From the NCBI GenBank assembly GCA_018343915.1, contig JABRWF010000006.1:1054001-1118000 (forward strand): 64,000 nucleotides of DNA. Reading direction: 5' to 3'. Shown here one piece after another: positions 45,101-56,576 of the stretch. Made by a program: the position numbers and the translations under genes. Each line of letters opens with the position of its first letter. Within the stretch, counting starts at the first letter, position 1. The notes beneath the pieces are model-generated. The model was given only the letters and a program-made list of their open reading frames with translations, had not been told where the DNA came from and made no database searches. The DNA comes from Agroathelia rolfsii (Eukaryota; Basidiomycota; Agaricomycetes; Amylocorticiales; Amylocorticiaceae).

Positions 45101-47335
45101 ATCGGCCGTAGAATCACACCCACGGAGCTGCCCCAGACGGTGGCCATGCTCCACTCCGTCGTCGGCCTGGCTGCCGTGCTCACGAGCGTTGCGAGCGTCA
45201 TGGCCGACTTTGCACACGCGACGCCTCTGCACCTCGTCACTGCCTATCTTGGTGTTGTTATTGGTGAGTTGGACATCTCTTTTCTCTCTTGTCCTTGTTG
45301 CAATTTTTAGGCGCATATATCCACCTCGCCCCATCGCCTTGGGCGTAAAAAAATAAAAATAAAATGCAAACAGATAACTGACGTTTCCTTTTATGGCGAA
45401 CACAGGTGGCGTAACATTCACAGGCTCCATCGTCGCCTTCCTGAAGCTGGCAGGCAAGATGGCGAGCAAGCCGCTCGCGTTGCCTGGCAAGCACCTCGTA
45501 AACAGTGCTCTTTTGGGCGCGAACGCGGTCAACATGGCCGGTTTCCTCACGATGGCACCGGCGACGCCTATGATTGCCGCGGGATTCTTGGCGACGAGTA
45601 CGGTGTTGAGCTTCTTGAAAGGGTGAGTTAGCAGTAAGGTTATATGAAGCCGTTTTTTTTTATTGCTGCGCAATCATGGAAGTGGAGCGGTATGCTGATT
45701 ATTCGCTATTTCATTGTTTTTTTTTTTTTGTTATTCCCTTGGGGGGAATGACGCAGGTTTACGACAACTGCGGCCATTGGCGGTGCAGACATGCCGGTCG
45801 TGATCACCGTCTTGAATGCGTATAGTGGCTTTGCGCTCGTGGCTGAAGGTGAGCTCCAAATTCCATTCTTATTTTTTATTGTACACAGTAGTATTCGATT
45901 GACAGGACTGATCATATGTGAACCACCCTCTTTTTAGGTTTCATGCTAGACAATCCGCTTCTGACCACTATCGGCTCGCTGATCGGCGTCAGCGGTTCCA
46001 TTCTATCATATATCATGGTCAGTAAACGCTCTAACTGTAATATGAAAATGCGCAGCAGCAGTCATCTGTTTCTGCTGCACCTGCTGTAAACCGGAGACTA
46101 ATCTTTTTTTGGGTGGTTATGCTCTCGTGTCACATAATTTAGTGTGTGGCTATGAACCGGTCTCTGACTAATGTGCTCTTCGGAGGCATTACGCCGACCG
46201 TGTCTACGGAGACGCACAAGATCGAGGGGAAGATTACGCAGACGACGGTGGACGAGGCTGTGGATGCGTTGGCAAGCGCTGACAGTGTCATTCTGGTTCG
46301 TACTTGCAAGAGTATCTTGGCCAATTGATGCTGATGATTATCTTTATGGTTTTGTGATGATATAGGTGGTGGGCTATGGGATGGCTGTAGCTAAGGCGCA
46401 GTATGCAATTGCAGACATCTGTGCTATGTTGAGGGCCAAGGGAGTCAACGTCCGGTGAGTAAATAGTTTTTTTTTTTGCTATTGGATATTACCGAGAATG
46501 CGATAATTTATACCGACCTTTTTTAGGTTCGCTATCCACCCAGGTAATGTGTCTCGTGCCCAGTATCGGCGTCTCTAGCTGATTGATGAATGATTTAAAT
46601 TTGATATGATGATTGCCGCCACCACCACCAGTGGCTGGACGTATGCCTGGGCAATGTAATGTCTTGTTGGCAGAGGCGTCCGTCCCTTACGACAGTAAGT
46701 CAACGCTATCATCCCTCCCCCATTTTTCTACCCTATCAGTGGCAACACTGATGCGGAATTGAATGCTGACAATAACATCTCATCTCCAATCCCATCTTTG
46801 TTTTATGGTTTTTTTTATCATCATCGTTGTCGTCGTTGTCGTCAAACAGTCGTGCTAGAGATGGATGAGATCAATGACGATTTCACCGACACGGATGTCA
46901 CGATGGTCATCGGCGCGAACGACACGGTGAACCCGATAGCGCTCGAGGCGGGATCGGCTATTGCGGGCATGCCAGTCCTGCACGCATGGAAGTCGAAGCA
47001 GGTCATTGTCCTCAAGCGCGGTATGAGCAGTGGCTATGCGGATGTGCCGAATCCCATGTTTTACATGCCGCAGACGAAGATGCTATTCGGAGACGCCAAG
47101 GATACATGCGATGGTGAGGCAGTGGTTATTTCATTATCCACCATTCCTCTTTCCCCTGTTATTCGCTCTCCTATTGCTTTTTCTTCTTCTCTCTCTCCTC
47201 TATCTATTGATCAACGGCTGATGGATGATGACGATGATATCTGCGGCGCTTCTTTTTCTCACATAAAAAATATTACACGACATCAAAGCACTCAAGCGGG
47301 GTTTGGAACTCAAGGGTACAACAGATGGCAGTTGA
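42192..47335 (+). CDS. NNT: mitochondrial NAD(P) transhydrogenase, proton-translocating, fused alpha-beta
   Basis: Inner-membrane enzyme coupling hydride transfer from NADH to NADP+ to proton re-entry, supplying mitochondrial NADPH. Domain I (NAD binding): [20 protein letters not shown], the Rossmann motif [20 protein letters not shown] spliced near 43190-43255, and [14 protein letters not shown]. Domain II: many helices from [20 protein letters not shown] to [21 protein letters not shown]. Domain III (NADP binding): [49 protein letters not shown] and [20 protein letters not shown]. The final exon, after an intron ending at AAAG 47288, gives [12 protein letters not shown] and stops at 47333-47335. 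Order is alpha-beta, as in mammals. About 1,060 residues and more than 15 introns. The N-terminus is uncertain: the ATG at 42192 gives a short presequence-like [20 protein letters not shown]; an upstream ATG at 42062 could belong to an earlier exon. Confidence 0.9.
45021..45050 (+). repeat. CAA microsatellite in a transhydrogenase intron
   Basis: About ten near-perfect CAA units lie inside the intron that runs from GTAAGC at 44941 to the acceptor at 45065. It is probably length-polymorphic. Confidence 0.7.
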
Positions 47336-48178
47336 TTGGTATGGAGACTGCAGCTACAAAGTGGAGAAAGTTTGTCGAGATATCCCTGATAGTACATCGA
47401 CTGTGTGTATCTTGGGGTAGGAAGAAGACGGCGACGAAGGAAATGAAGTTTACCCAGTGCACGTATGAGGGTGCAGCTGTACATAACAATACATCTTATC
47501 TACGAGACAAAAATGGCAAACATGGATGTGCTCAGTTCCCCTGTGGCATTAGCAGCGGCAGTGCCCGCCATAGACTCTTGCTGCGATTTTTAGTGATAGG
47601 ATCACAGCAACGATCATGCTATGCACCGGGCCGTGCACATGCATGTAGGTAACACACCGGTTGGGTTGGAGCATTGGTGTTGCTTGGTTTTTCCTTCTCT
47701 TTTCAGGCCGTGCGGTACCAGTTGGCGTCATTGTGCGGGAGAAAGGCAAAGCGTAAAGGAAGAAAGACGGGAGGTGAGAGCAGCAAGTGGCTATCACCTC
47801 CCCGCATGGGAAGCGTCGAAGCGAAGCGGAAAAGAGACGAGTCGAGATCAGGGTGTCTTCTGTCACGTGACTGAGCCGGATAAGGCAAAGGCTTCCCCTT
47901 CCCGGAATTCTGATTCCGGCGATTTGACGGGCGGGGATGACTTACATAATCGTAGGCCTAGAAAGAAAATGGGGAATAAAATCAAATATTACTGCGACGC
48001 TCGGCGCCTGTTGAGAACCCTTTCTCTCCCTTGTCGACGCCTTCCTCCTCGTCGCTCTTCCCCGCCCCTTTCGCTGGTTTCGAGCGTGTGCACGCCTCCT
48101 CCTTTCTCTCCCGTTCTCTACCATCTATAGATATATCGCCTGCAATACTCCTCTCTAGATTCTTTTAGTCACCTAATA
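47336..48178. other. intergenic region and nucleotide-sugar transporter promoter
   Basis: The first part is the transhydrogenase 3' UTR. The right part is CT-rich, as in many fungal leaders. An open frame at 47621-48130 shows no family resemblance and appears fortuitous. Confidence 0.4.
47862..47871. promoter_or_regulatory. palindromic CACGTG E-box
   Basis: GTCACGTGAC is a perfect ten-base palindrome with a CACGTG core, the site class bound by bHLH factors such as Cbf1. It lies 308 bases upstream of the transporter ATG. Function is inferred only. Confidence 0.35.
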
Positions 48179-49830
48179 ATGTCGCACTTTGACAGTTCCA
48201 AAAACATACCGCTCAACCAGATGCTCGCTGAACGGGACGACGAACATGACCTTTACGAGTACGATCTCGAGGAGCAGCCTATCCAGCTTGCACCTGTCGA
48301 GCCTGCCCCGCCCGCCCTTTGCGGTGTGCCATTGAAGTACATCTCGTAAGTTTTGCTCCCCTCTTTCCCTGCGCGCTCGACTGCGCGTCCGTTATCAAAC
48401 CGTGTGGTGTGGCGGCTAAACCAAACATATACTCCCCCAGATTGGTAACGCTCGCGGTGCAAAACTCGCTGCTAACAATCATCATGCATTACTCGCGCGT
48501 GTCTGCCTCGTCCCAGTCGCGGGCATACTCGGCCGCCACCGCTGTGCTCATGAACGAGCTTCTCAAGGGTGGCATCTCCCTCGCCATTGCCTTCTTCCGC
48601 ATAGATGTCTCTCAAATTGACAGCGGAGTCTCAGCTGGCTCACTCCGCTGCTTGCTCTATCGCTCAAGGAGGCTAACGAGGGAAGTGTTCAGCGCTGATT
48701 GCTGGAAGCTCTCTATCCCTGCCATACTTTATGGTTCGTGTTTATTTTTATATCCGCATCTACTGCGGCCCCCTTTTTTGCTCAATAGATCCTAACTGAT
48801 CACGTATTCGATAGTTATCCAAAATAATTTGCAATATGTCGCTGCATCAAACTTGGACGCTGCTACATTCCAGGTCACGTATCAAATGAAGATTCTTACC
48901 ACGGCCGCTTTCTCCGTCGTACTGCTGCGCAAGAAGCTGTCTCCTATACAATGGATGGCACTTCTGTTCCTTGCTATCGGCGTTGGCATTGTTCAAATCC
49001 AGACCGGCGCCCCGGCTTCCCACGTCGTCGATCTGCGTTCTATGGAGCCCATCAAGGGCTTCATGGCTGTCTTTGCCGCCTGCTTCACCTCCGGCCTGGC
49101 TGGCGTCTACTTCGAGATGGTCCTTAAAAACTCGCAGGCCGATCTCTGGGTCCGCAACGTGCAGCTATCCGCGTTCTCGCTCCTTCCCGCACTTGTCCCC
49201 ATCTTCTTCGCCGTCTCGTCATCCACTTCAGGTCAATCATGGTTCCAGGAGCTGTTCCACGACTTTGGTGCCTGGGCCTGGGCAACGGTGTCTATTCAAG
49301 TCCTCGGTGGTCTTATCACGGCCATGGTCATCAAGTACGCAGACAACATCATGAAGGGCTTCGCCACCTCGCTCTCGATCGTCATCTCCTTCCTGGCTAG
49401 TGTGGCCCTATTCGACTTTGAGATGACTGTCACATTTGTCCTGGGCAGCTCGATTGTGCTCGTTGCGACGTGGCTATACAACCAGCCTGCCAAGGGCACT
49501 GTTACCACCGCACGTGAGAAGCCGCGATGCACTACGCTGTCCCTCAACGAGAAGTGGGCTGCCTATGGGCCGGCGACGACGGCAACGATGGTCGCGCCAG
49601 CGCTCTCGCGGTCAACTTCTGCATCACGTGTGACCATGACTTCGACCTCGCGCACGGTTTCGAATGCGTCACTGTCTTCATTGTCATCTTTTGATCGCGA
49701 CGAGTTGACGTCGGGTCGCACCTCGGTGGACTCTTCCGATGATGAGGATGATATCAAGAAGGCAACGCGATGGAACGTTTCAGCTGCAACATTGCCGGCA
49801 CTTATGAACTTGCGTAGGACATCGCTCTGA
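48179..49830 (+). CDS. UDP-galactose/nucleotide-sugar transporter (SLC35A family)
   Basis: Golgi antiporter that brings a nucleotide sugar, probably UDP-galactose by family, into the lumen in exchange for UMP. ATG at 48179 (MSHFDSSKNIPLNQML). After a hydrophilic N-terminus of about 55 residues come YISLVTLAVQNSLLTIIMHY, SAATAVLMNELLKGGISLAI, YVIQNNLQYVAASNLDAATF, VTYQMKILTTAAFSVVLLRK (a family signature), GVGIVQIQTG, FTSGLAGVYFEMVLKNS and VIKYADNIMKGFATSLSIVI (the other signature). About ten helices in all. Two short introns only (after TACATCTC and near 48735). The last exon adds a cytosolic tail of about 120 residues, very rich in Ser/Thr, ending ATLPALMNLRRTSL; animal homologues have much shorter tails. 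Stop at 49828-49830. Looks intact. Confidence 0.9.
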
Positions 49831-50582
49831 GCTTCATAGGTATCTTTTTTGGTTGTGGTATACGGTTGGTATAGAACGATAAAAAAAACAAGTAACCTTC
49901 TCTTTCTTCACCCCCTCTTTTCTTTTCGGTTTTTGGTTTTGTTTTATCCGCGTCTTGTGAGACAGAACAATGGATATACCCTTGGACACTACCAATTATA
50001 ATCCCCTAACCATTTCTTGTCTTTTTTATATTAAAAAATCGGATTCTTTTTTTACCTTTTTGCCTTCACTTTTTTTTGCTTAGGACATCATTTTCCTTTT
50101 ATTTCTCTTGAGTTGTACATGTGAATGTTCACTTTTCTACCTTCTATCGTTGCCGTCCCTTGCACTCTTTCTTCAAAAATATTCATTACCCTTCCTTTTT
50201 GATAGTTAATTCTTATATTTACTCGTTTACGAACGAGGCTGGGACGTTGCATTTCTTTCTTGTGTTCATTTCACTTCATTTCTTTCCTGATCTTAGTCTA
50301 CCTATCCTAGGACGCTTTTTGTCGCCTGAACGAAATGAATAATTCCTTTCTTTGCTTCCCTCTTGCACTCTCTAACACGGGTTGCGTGAATGCAAGATCC
50401 AGTTCGTTAAGGTCATGGGTATGATGTCATAAGTAGTGGGTGCCTGCAGCATGATGCCATGGTTCCCTGTGTGCAGTGACAAGCAATCTTAGCCTGGTAT
50501 CCCTCGTATTTCTTTCTTGAGAACCGACTCTTGCCTTTTCTTTCAATTGTCAACACACCTGAAGCAATTACTCTCGGAAACT
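49831..50582. other. intergenic, T-rich
   Basis: About 750 bases, strongly pyrimidine-rich on the plus strand. It holds the transporter 3' UTR and then the promoter of the next gene. No gene seen. Confidence 0.4.
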
Positions 50583-52534
50583 ATGGACTCTAAACCATCT
50601 CACCACCAAAACTCGACTGCAGACCTGTTTGCAAATCCGTGGCCGCCGCTGCTGACGCCGTCGCAGAGTGCATGGGCAATGTTACGCGTACCATTTGTGC
50701 GCGCACCGCCGCCGGAGGAAATTAGGGGTGCGATGGCGGCTGAGCCTGTGCGGACGGTTAAGCCGGCATTTTTGTGCGGTGGTGAAAATGACGATAACCC
50801 GACGGATGCAGCAGGGGGTAGCTACGATCATAGACATGAGCTAAGAGCGACTTGGTTGGGACACGCAGTGAGTGAGTTGTTCATATGCAATTGCACTACC
50901 TAAAAATCCTGCTGCTGTTACGTTCATGTCACTACTCCTATCCTTCTTTTATTCTACTGTTTTCCGTTGATCGTTTAATGGAATATATTATACCTGCAGG
51001 GATTTCTAGTAGAGTTGCCTAGGGAAGGCGAGAGAGCTGCTAGGATAATATTCGATCCAATCTTTGCCCAAAGTCCATCACCGTCCAAGTGGGTGGGGCC
51101 TGGGCGTCATTTACAATCGCCTTGCAAAGTTGAAGAATTACCTGAGATTGATTTTGTGGCCATCAGTCATAATCAGTGGGTAGATTGAGGTTTTCTGTCT
51201 CTGTCTCATAAAATACTAACTTTCGTGTTAATATCATCGTATCTGAAGTTACGACCACCTTGATATTGATTGTCTCCTGCTCATTCATAAACTACATGGC
51301 TCTTCCGTACAATACCTCGTTCCGCTAGGAATCAAAGCTTTGCTCGTATCCACGGGTCTCCCGTCCGAACAAATACATGAACTTGACTGGTGGGAAACAC
51401 GCGATCTTAATGGTACGCTTTTTGTGTGTACACCTGCGATGCACAACAGCGGTAGGTGCTACTTGCTGAAACAAGACGCGATCATGTGATCGGGTGCGCA
51501 TATATTTACCCTCTGACGCGGTCACCTGGTTTGCTTTCAGGGCGCGGTGTGCTGGATCAACGTACAACCCTTTGGTGCGGGTGGATAGCGCGGCGGTTGG
51601 AATCGCGTCCAGGATGGGCAGATTCGTCCGTCTACTTTGCAGGGTAAGTAAATAGATAGAGCTTGTTCGTCAAGCTTACTTACTTGGTGACTGGTGCACT
51701 TGTTAAATTTATACGTCATAAATGCCTCGGTTTTTCCTTGTCACTTCACACGGACCTGCTTACAGGGATACAGGATATCAGACCGCGGATGGACCATGTC
51801 CGGTTTTCCAGGGTAAGACTCACGCTTAAACTCCCTTGTTCGAGAACGTACCTCGACCAAACTATTTTTTTTGTTGGCATCAGAAATTGGCGAATGGTAT
51901 GGTCCGTTTGACCTAGCACTCATTCCCATCTGGAGAGGCGCCTCCTTGTCGTTTCTCGGTCCCCTCGGTCTTCGAGTAAGCCGGTCACTTTTTCCTCTCG
52001 CTTCCCATAGCCTCCCTGTTTCTCTTCTACTCCACCTTGCTGTACATCCCCACAACGGTCGTATCCATGCACGTCATCATGCTGCGTGTTGATCGATCAA
52101 ACTTCCTCTTCTTCTCTTTTCAATTTAGCGTGAAAAAGAAGACGAGAAAAAGATGGAAGTCATCATCTTTATAATGTGCTTCATCTCCACTCTAAAATCT
52201 TCCTCCTTAATTCTCCATGTCCCCATCTTTTTGAATCACGTTTTTAATTTTGCAACATTCATAATAGTTGGCGGACGACTCTCTCTTGGCGACCTTACAC
52301 GCCTTCCCTGAAGACGCAATACCCATCCAGCGCGACGTACGCGCGCGCCACGCGCTCGGGATGCATTTTGCTACATTCGCTGGATCGCTAGATGAGGCTA
52401 TCGAACCACTTGCGAGGCTTGAACGCGCTGCCGGCGGTGCGCTTGATTGGCGCAAGGAGGGCGGGGTTGGTGTAGTGCATGTGGGCGAGACAGCAGTCTT
52501 ATCTTTGGAAAAGCCAGAGTCGGACGACAATTAA
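50583..52534 (+). CDS. NAPE-PLD-like metallo-beta-lactamase-fold phospholipase
   Basis: Zinc hydrolase of the N-acyl-phosphatidylethanolamine phospholipase D group, expected to release N-acylethanolamines from membrane lipids. ATG 50583 (MDSKPSHHQNSTADLF). Order: WPPLLTPSQSAW, ATWLGHA joined to GFLVELP, FDPIFAQSPSPSKWVGPGR, then EIDFVAISHNHYDHLD, where the HxHxDH metal motif is completed across a GTGGGT-AG intron. Then MHNSGRGVLDQRTTLWCGW, FAGDTGYQ with the bridging aspartate, EIGEWYGPFDLALIPIWRG, and MHFATFAGSLDEA with the last histidine. Stop at 52532-52534. Seven or so exons. The last intron, 51976-52267, is 292 bases, about five times the usual length here. Function is by family; the fungal substrate is unproven. 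Confidence 0.85.
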
Positions 52535-53874
52535 GAATATCGTTGTCCTGCCTCTTTAATATATATTTTTTCAAGTCTTCGCACATTTGCTGATGAATGT
52601 TAATGTTTAATAAATCAATGATTGACATCTGCTCACATTTGAATTTGTGACGCGCACGCAAGTGTTCAGTGTGTTTTGGCTCATCGGACAGGAAGCTAGG
52701 ACGGATGAGACGGATTGGTAACTGATCGTGCACTCGCACATGTCAGGCCTTGGGATCATGTGGTCCTTGTGCTGGAGCTTTTGCCGTTGCACACACTGAC
52801 AGTGGCAGTTGTGGACCACCTTCTATTTAAGGCTCAAGGCGATATTTGAAATGATTGAAAGCAACACCTGGGCATGAGCGTAGAGGACACGGGGAGGCAA
52901 ATTGCATGATTGGATTCGACTTTGCTCGTTGAGTGAACAGGCCCAACGGTCCGACGATTGCTCACTGGCGTTTCCCCTTTCCACCACTGCTATGCACCGA
53001 GTTCAGCTACATCTGTTTCCCGTTATAGACAAATTCACCCCCCTTATCCGATCCAACATCTTTCCCATTCTGGCGAACAACCCCTTCATTCTAGTCAATC
53101 TTCTTCCTAGCAGATCATTACATGCCATCTATACATAATATATCCTCTTATAGTCGAGTACTGTAAAGGAGTGTCACAAAAGGAGATGGAAATGGAATGA
53201 GAAGCTGCCGGTGCCCTAAGACCTAAAAAGGGATACAATACTGCTTTTAATCATATTCTTCGAGACGAACAAGAATTGATTAGAGTTGAGGTATGTTTTT
53301 CTTTCTGTTGTTCATCTGGATCTACATCCTGAATGGTAGAATATACCTCCCGTCCGGGCACTATAATGAGGATCATAATACTCGATAATGGATAGCTTTG
53401 CTATTACTATCCAACTTACCCCGCAGATATCCGCATCGAGAACGAGTGACCTTACTTAGAACTTTTGCTTTTGCCACCATGATAGGGGCCCAACAGAAAA
53501 TGGCTATGTTGGGAATGCTGAAGTTGTAGGAGTTACTGTCAAAGTGATCAACACCATAGACCAGTGGGTTCTGTGTGGGTTCTATACCTTCGTGAATTAC
53601 TCGGTATGATCATAGTATGAACAAAACGAAGCAACAACTTGGGGCAGATATATCATATAATGCCAAAGCTAGTAGTAATTAGCTTGTGCTGTGGCATTGG
53701 TAGAATATTGATTTACGTTTATAATGAGCAAACGGAATAGATCAGCTAAATTGGAATGAGGTAATATCAAATTGTATTATAATTATTCTATACATCTACT
53801 TGGAGCGCAATGTTACTAATAGTAGTATATGTTTGTTTCAACCTATTCCGCATATTGTACACCAGATAGACGCC
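52535..53874. other. intergenic region between convergent genes
   Basis: About 1.3 kb between convergent genes with no recognised feature. Short frames such as 52902-53138 lack family resemblance. Confidence 0.4.
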
Positions 53875-56062
53875 TCAATGCCCGCCAGGAGTATATATCT
53901 GGCTCTTCCTATCCTGATAAAGTCCATACAAACTGTACGTTGGGCTGCGATAATCCTCATATGCCGCCGGATTGGATTGCTCCATTGCCATCTGCGCCAG
54001 CGAAGGCAAGACAGGAGGTGAAGGTACACGCGGGGGCACATCATTGCCAGCACCACGCATGGCCGCCATCTTCTTTCCTGCGTGCGGCCCTCGCTCTTGG
54101 CCACCATCACCGCTGTTGCTGCTGTTCCCGACAGTCACCATGGTTGGCCGAGCGACGGTGACGAGGTGCGAGCTACCGTGCTCTATGATTGGTTCTGGCG
54201 AGTGTATGTCTGCTGAGGACGAGGACCCTGTCGGTGACGTGTCATCCGTCAGCATGAACTCACCCAGGGCAGAGGCGCTGGCCCCATGAGTGTCGCGGAT
54301 GTGTTTGTTATTGAAATCGTTACGTTTCGGCACGGGCTTCCTGTTCGGTTTCATACGTATGGAATCGCTAGGTTTGACGCTACGATGAGCGACACTCATA
54401 GAGTCGTCAGGGTAAATCGTGGTTTGTGGCGAAGTGGGCATGGCAGTGATCGTAGGGGAGGAAAGGCCCATGGCTTGTGTGAGCGCCTGAACATCGTACT
54501 CCGAAGACCTCGTAGTTGCAAGGAAGGGGGGCTGCATGTTTGATCTTTGAGATATTGCATTTTGATCCTCTATGACTAATTTGACATTCTGAGCCAAATT
54601 GCCAACATGTATTGAAGAGCCGCGAGGATACTTTTCGAAATATGTTGATCTGATCCTTGTACGACCGACCTGAGCGGATGAAGGAGGAGCAGTGACATCG
54701 GCAGTCTTGGTCATTGTCGATAGAGATTGCTGAGTCGGTTTGGGAGAAAGTACGTCAGCACCGTCATAAGCAAAGGCTTCGGATATAGGTCTAGGCTTCT
54801 TCAGTTTTTGTGTTGGCTGGCCAGCAAAAGTACTGCTCTTAATCAAGGGTGATGTAGGGCTTTTCAAGGCCCGAGGATCAGGAGAAAGAATTTGAGCTTT
54901 GAAAGCGGCTTCACCCTCGAGAGTGAGACCCATTTGCGCACTATTGGGAGTACCGGGATAGATTGACACCGAACCAGCAGAAAGTCTAGAAATGTAGCGA
55001 TTCTCAACCATTTTGCCTGATAACGTAGCCCCTGCAGCCGCTTGAGTCGTCGTCTGGTTCATAAAATCTCGTTGCAGAGCGTAAGGGTTATCAATGCCGG
55101 TAGTTGTAGCGCTGAAATGAGAGACGGGCATGGTATTCTCAGGTTCAATAGTCGGAGGCAAAGAAGGGTAATAGTATTGAGTCCAAGGCACAGGCTTGTT
55201 GTCTTTCGGTGCATCAGTCTTCTCAAGAGTTGAAAGCCGTTCTCGCCCACCAAAAAGAGGTGAATCTGGAATGAATGGATCACAGTACGCTTCTTGTAGC
55301 ACGGGCCGAGATGGAATAGGATGGGCTCTTTTTCTTGGGCGCGTGCACGATTTGATCAACATGAAGAGCCCAGAGATAACAATACCAACGCTAACCCCAA
55401 TAACAATCATAATCACAGGTGCTATATGTATGGGGGCAGATGAAGCGGGTGAGCTTGTCGACGACATGGGAATCGAAGCCAGAGCTCTGAGAGTGGAACT
55501 AGCGGTGCGTAGATACGAAGTCGGAGAGACATCACTAGAAGATGGCAGAATTGGTATGACAGTTGAAGGTTGTAAGGAGACCAGACTAGTAGAGGAGACA
55601 TTAATAGATTGGGGAAACGGAGACAAAGAACCTGAAACAACAGTAGTTAATCTATCTGCAGTATTCGGAGACGAGGAATGGATGGCTGAAGAGATAAGCT
55701 GAATATATGCTGGTGAAGAGGGCATGACATAATAACTCACTAGTGGTTTCTGGATTGTTCTCAGGTATAGGGTCTGGGACGTCTGATACAGCATCGTTAT
55801 TTGACTGTTTCTTATCTGATTCTAAATTTTGTGACTTGGGATCGTTTTGGATCACATCACTGTTGGAGAGGCGAAGGGGCTGGGACATAGGAGTATGTGC
55901 AGCTCCGAAAACTGAATGTTGATATTTAAGACTATCAGTGTCAGCGCTCTTGTGTGGCTTCTTGAGATCAAGGTGGTGAAGTGAGGTTGCCGGGGATGGA
56001 TGACGATGTGATGTGCTGTACGAAAGATGGCTTTCGCCTTGCTTTCGCGAAGGCGTAGGCAT
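53875..56062 (-). CDS. single-pass membrane protein with Ser/Thr-rich ectodomain and long disordered tail
   Basis: Two exons. The first, from the ATG at 56060-56062 (MPTPSRKQGESHLSYS), encodes a polar stretch ending PENNPETT. A short intron (GTGAGT at about 55741 to a CAG near 55695) leads to a Ser/Thr-rich region (SSSPNTADRLTTVVSGS) and a single membrane segment IHIAPVIMIVIGVSVGIVIS, followed by the stop-transfer KSCTRPRKRAHP. About 500 further residues are polar and disordered, with short motifs such as DPFIPDSPLF and YDVQALTQAMGL, ending at 53875-53877. The architecture resembles fungal cell-wall stress sensors of the Mid2/SKG6 type, but no signal peptide precedes the ectodomain, so topology is uncertain. 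An in-frame ATG near 55725 would drop the first exon. Function not known. Confidence 0.7.
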
Positions 56063-56576
56063 CTGAGGTGAAGGGCTCGCGTTTACGTGCGTCCAGCGCG
56101 GAATATGTAATTATAAAGAGCGGATAAGATGCAACGAACAAAAGAAGGGAAGGAGGGAAAGAAAGATAGAGATGAAACAATGCGTTCGACGCCGGATCAC
56201 TCACTCCAGGTTTAAACTCCACAGCTGCTGAGCTTGCTTGCGTAAGCAGACATTACGTTATGACAAATTGTACCGAGCTGAGACCAATGCTGTAATGTGT
56301 AGAGCACCAACTTGCAGCATTCACAGCAACGACGCTGCTCTCTGTCTTGACGAAATAATCTTCCACCACTGCCATACGGCACAAATAATCTGACCCTTTA
56401 TATATCTGAGGCGTCCTTTTGACATATAAGAGCCTTGTCATCTTGGTCTACTTCTTGTTTAATCTGCACGTTGTTCTAAAACGCACCTGCTGCGAATAAT
56501 TATTACCCTTTCACATCGCACGCGATTTGACGCGTTTGCTCGACCTCAAAATCTGCCTTGCCCTGCCCTAGCACGT
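56063..56576. other. divergent promoter region
   Basis: About 510 bases between the single-pass membrane protein (-) and the Crb2/Rad9-like gene (+). Both promoters must lie here. A possible MluI-box-like ACGCGT occurs as the related GACGCGTTTG near 56529-56538, of interest because MCB-type elements drive S-phase repair genes; this is weak evidence. Confidence 0.35.

Noticed and set aside
47621..48130. 169-codon open frame upstream of the nucleotide-sugar transporter
   Set aside because: The composition is that of a CT-rich promoter and leader; no family resemblance and no plausible splice context.
51976..52267. Intronic snoRNA in the long NAPE-PLD-like intron
   Set aside because: No paired C box (TGATGA) and D box (CTGA), and no H/ACA layout, could be found by eye.
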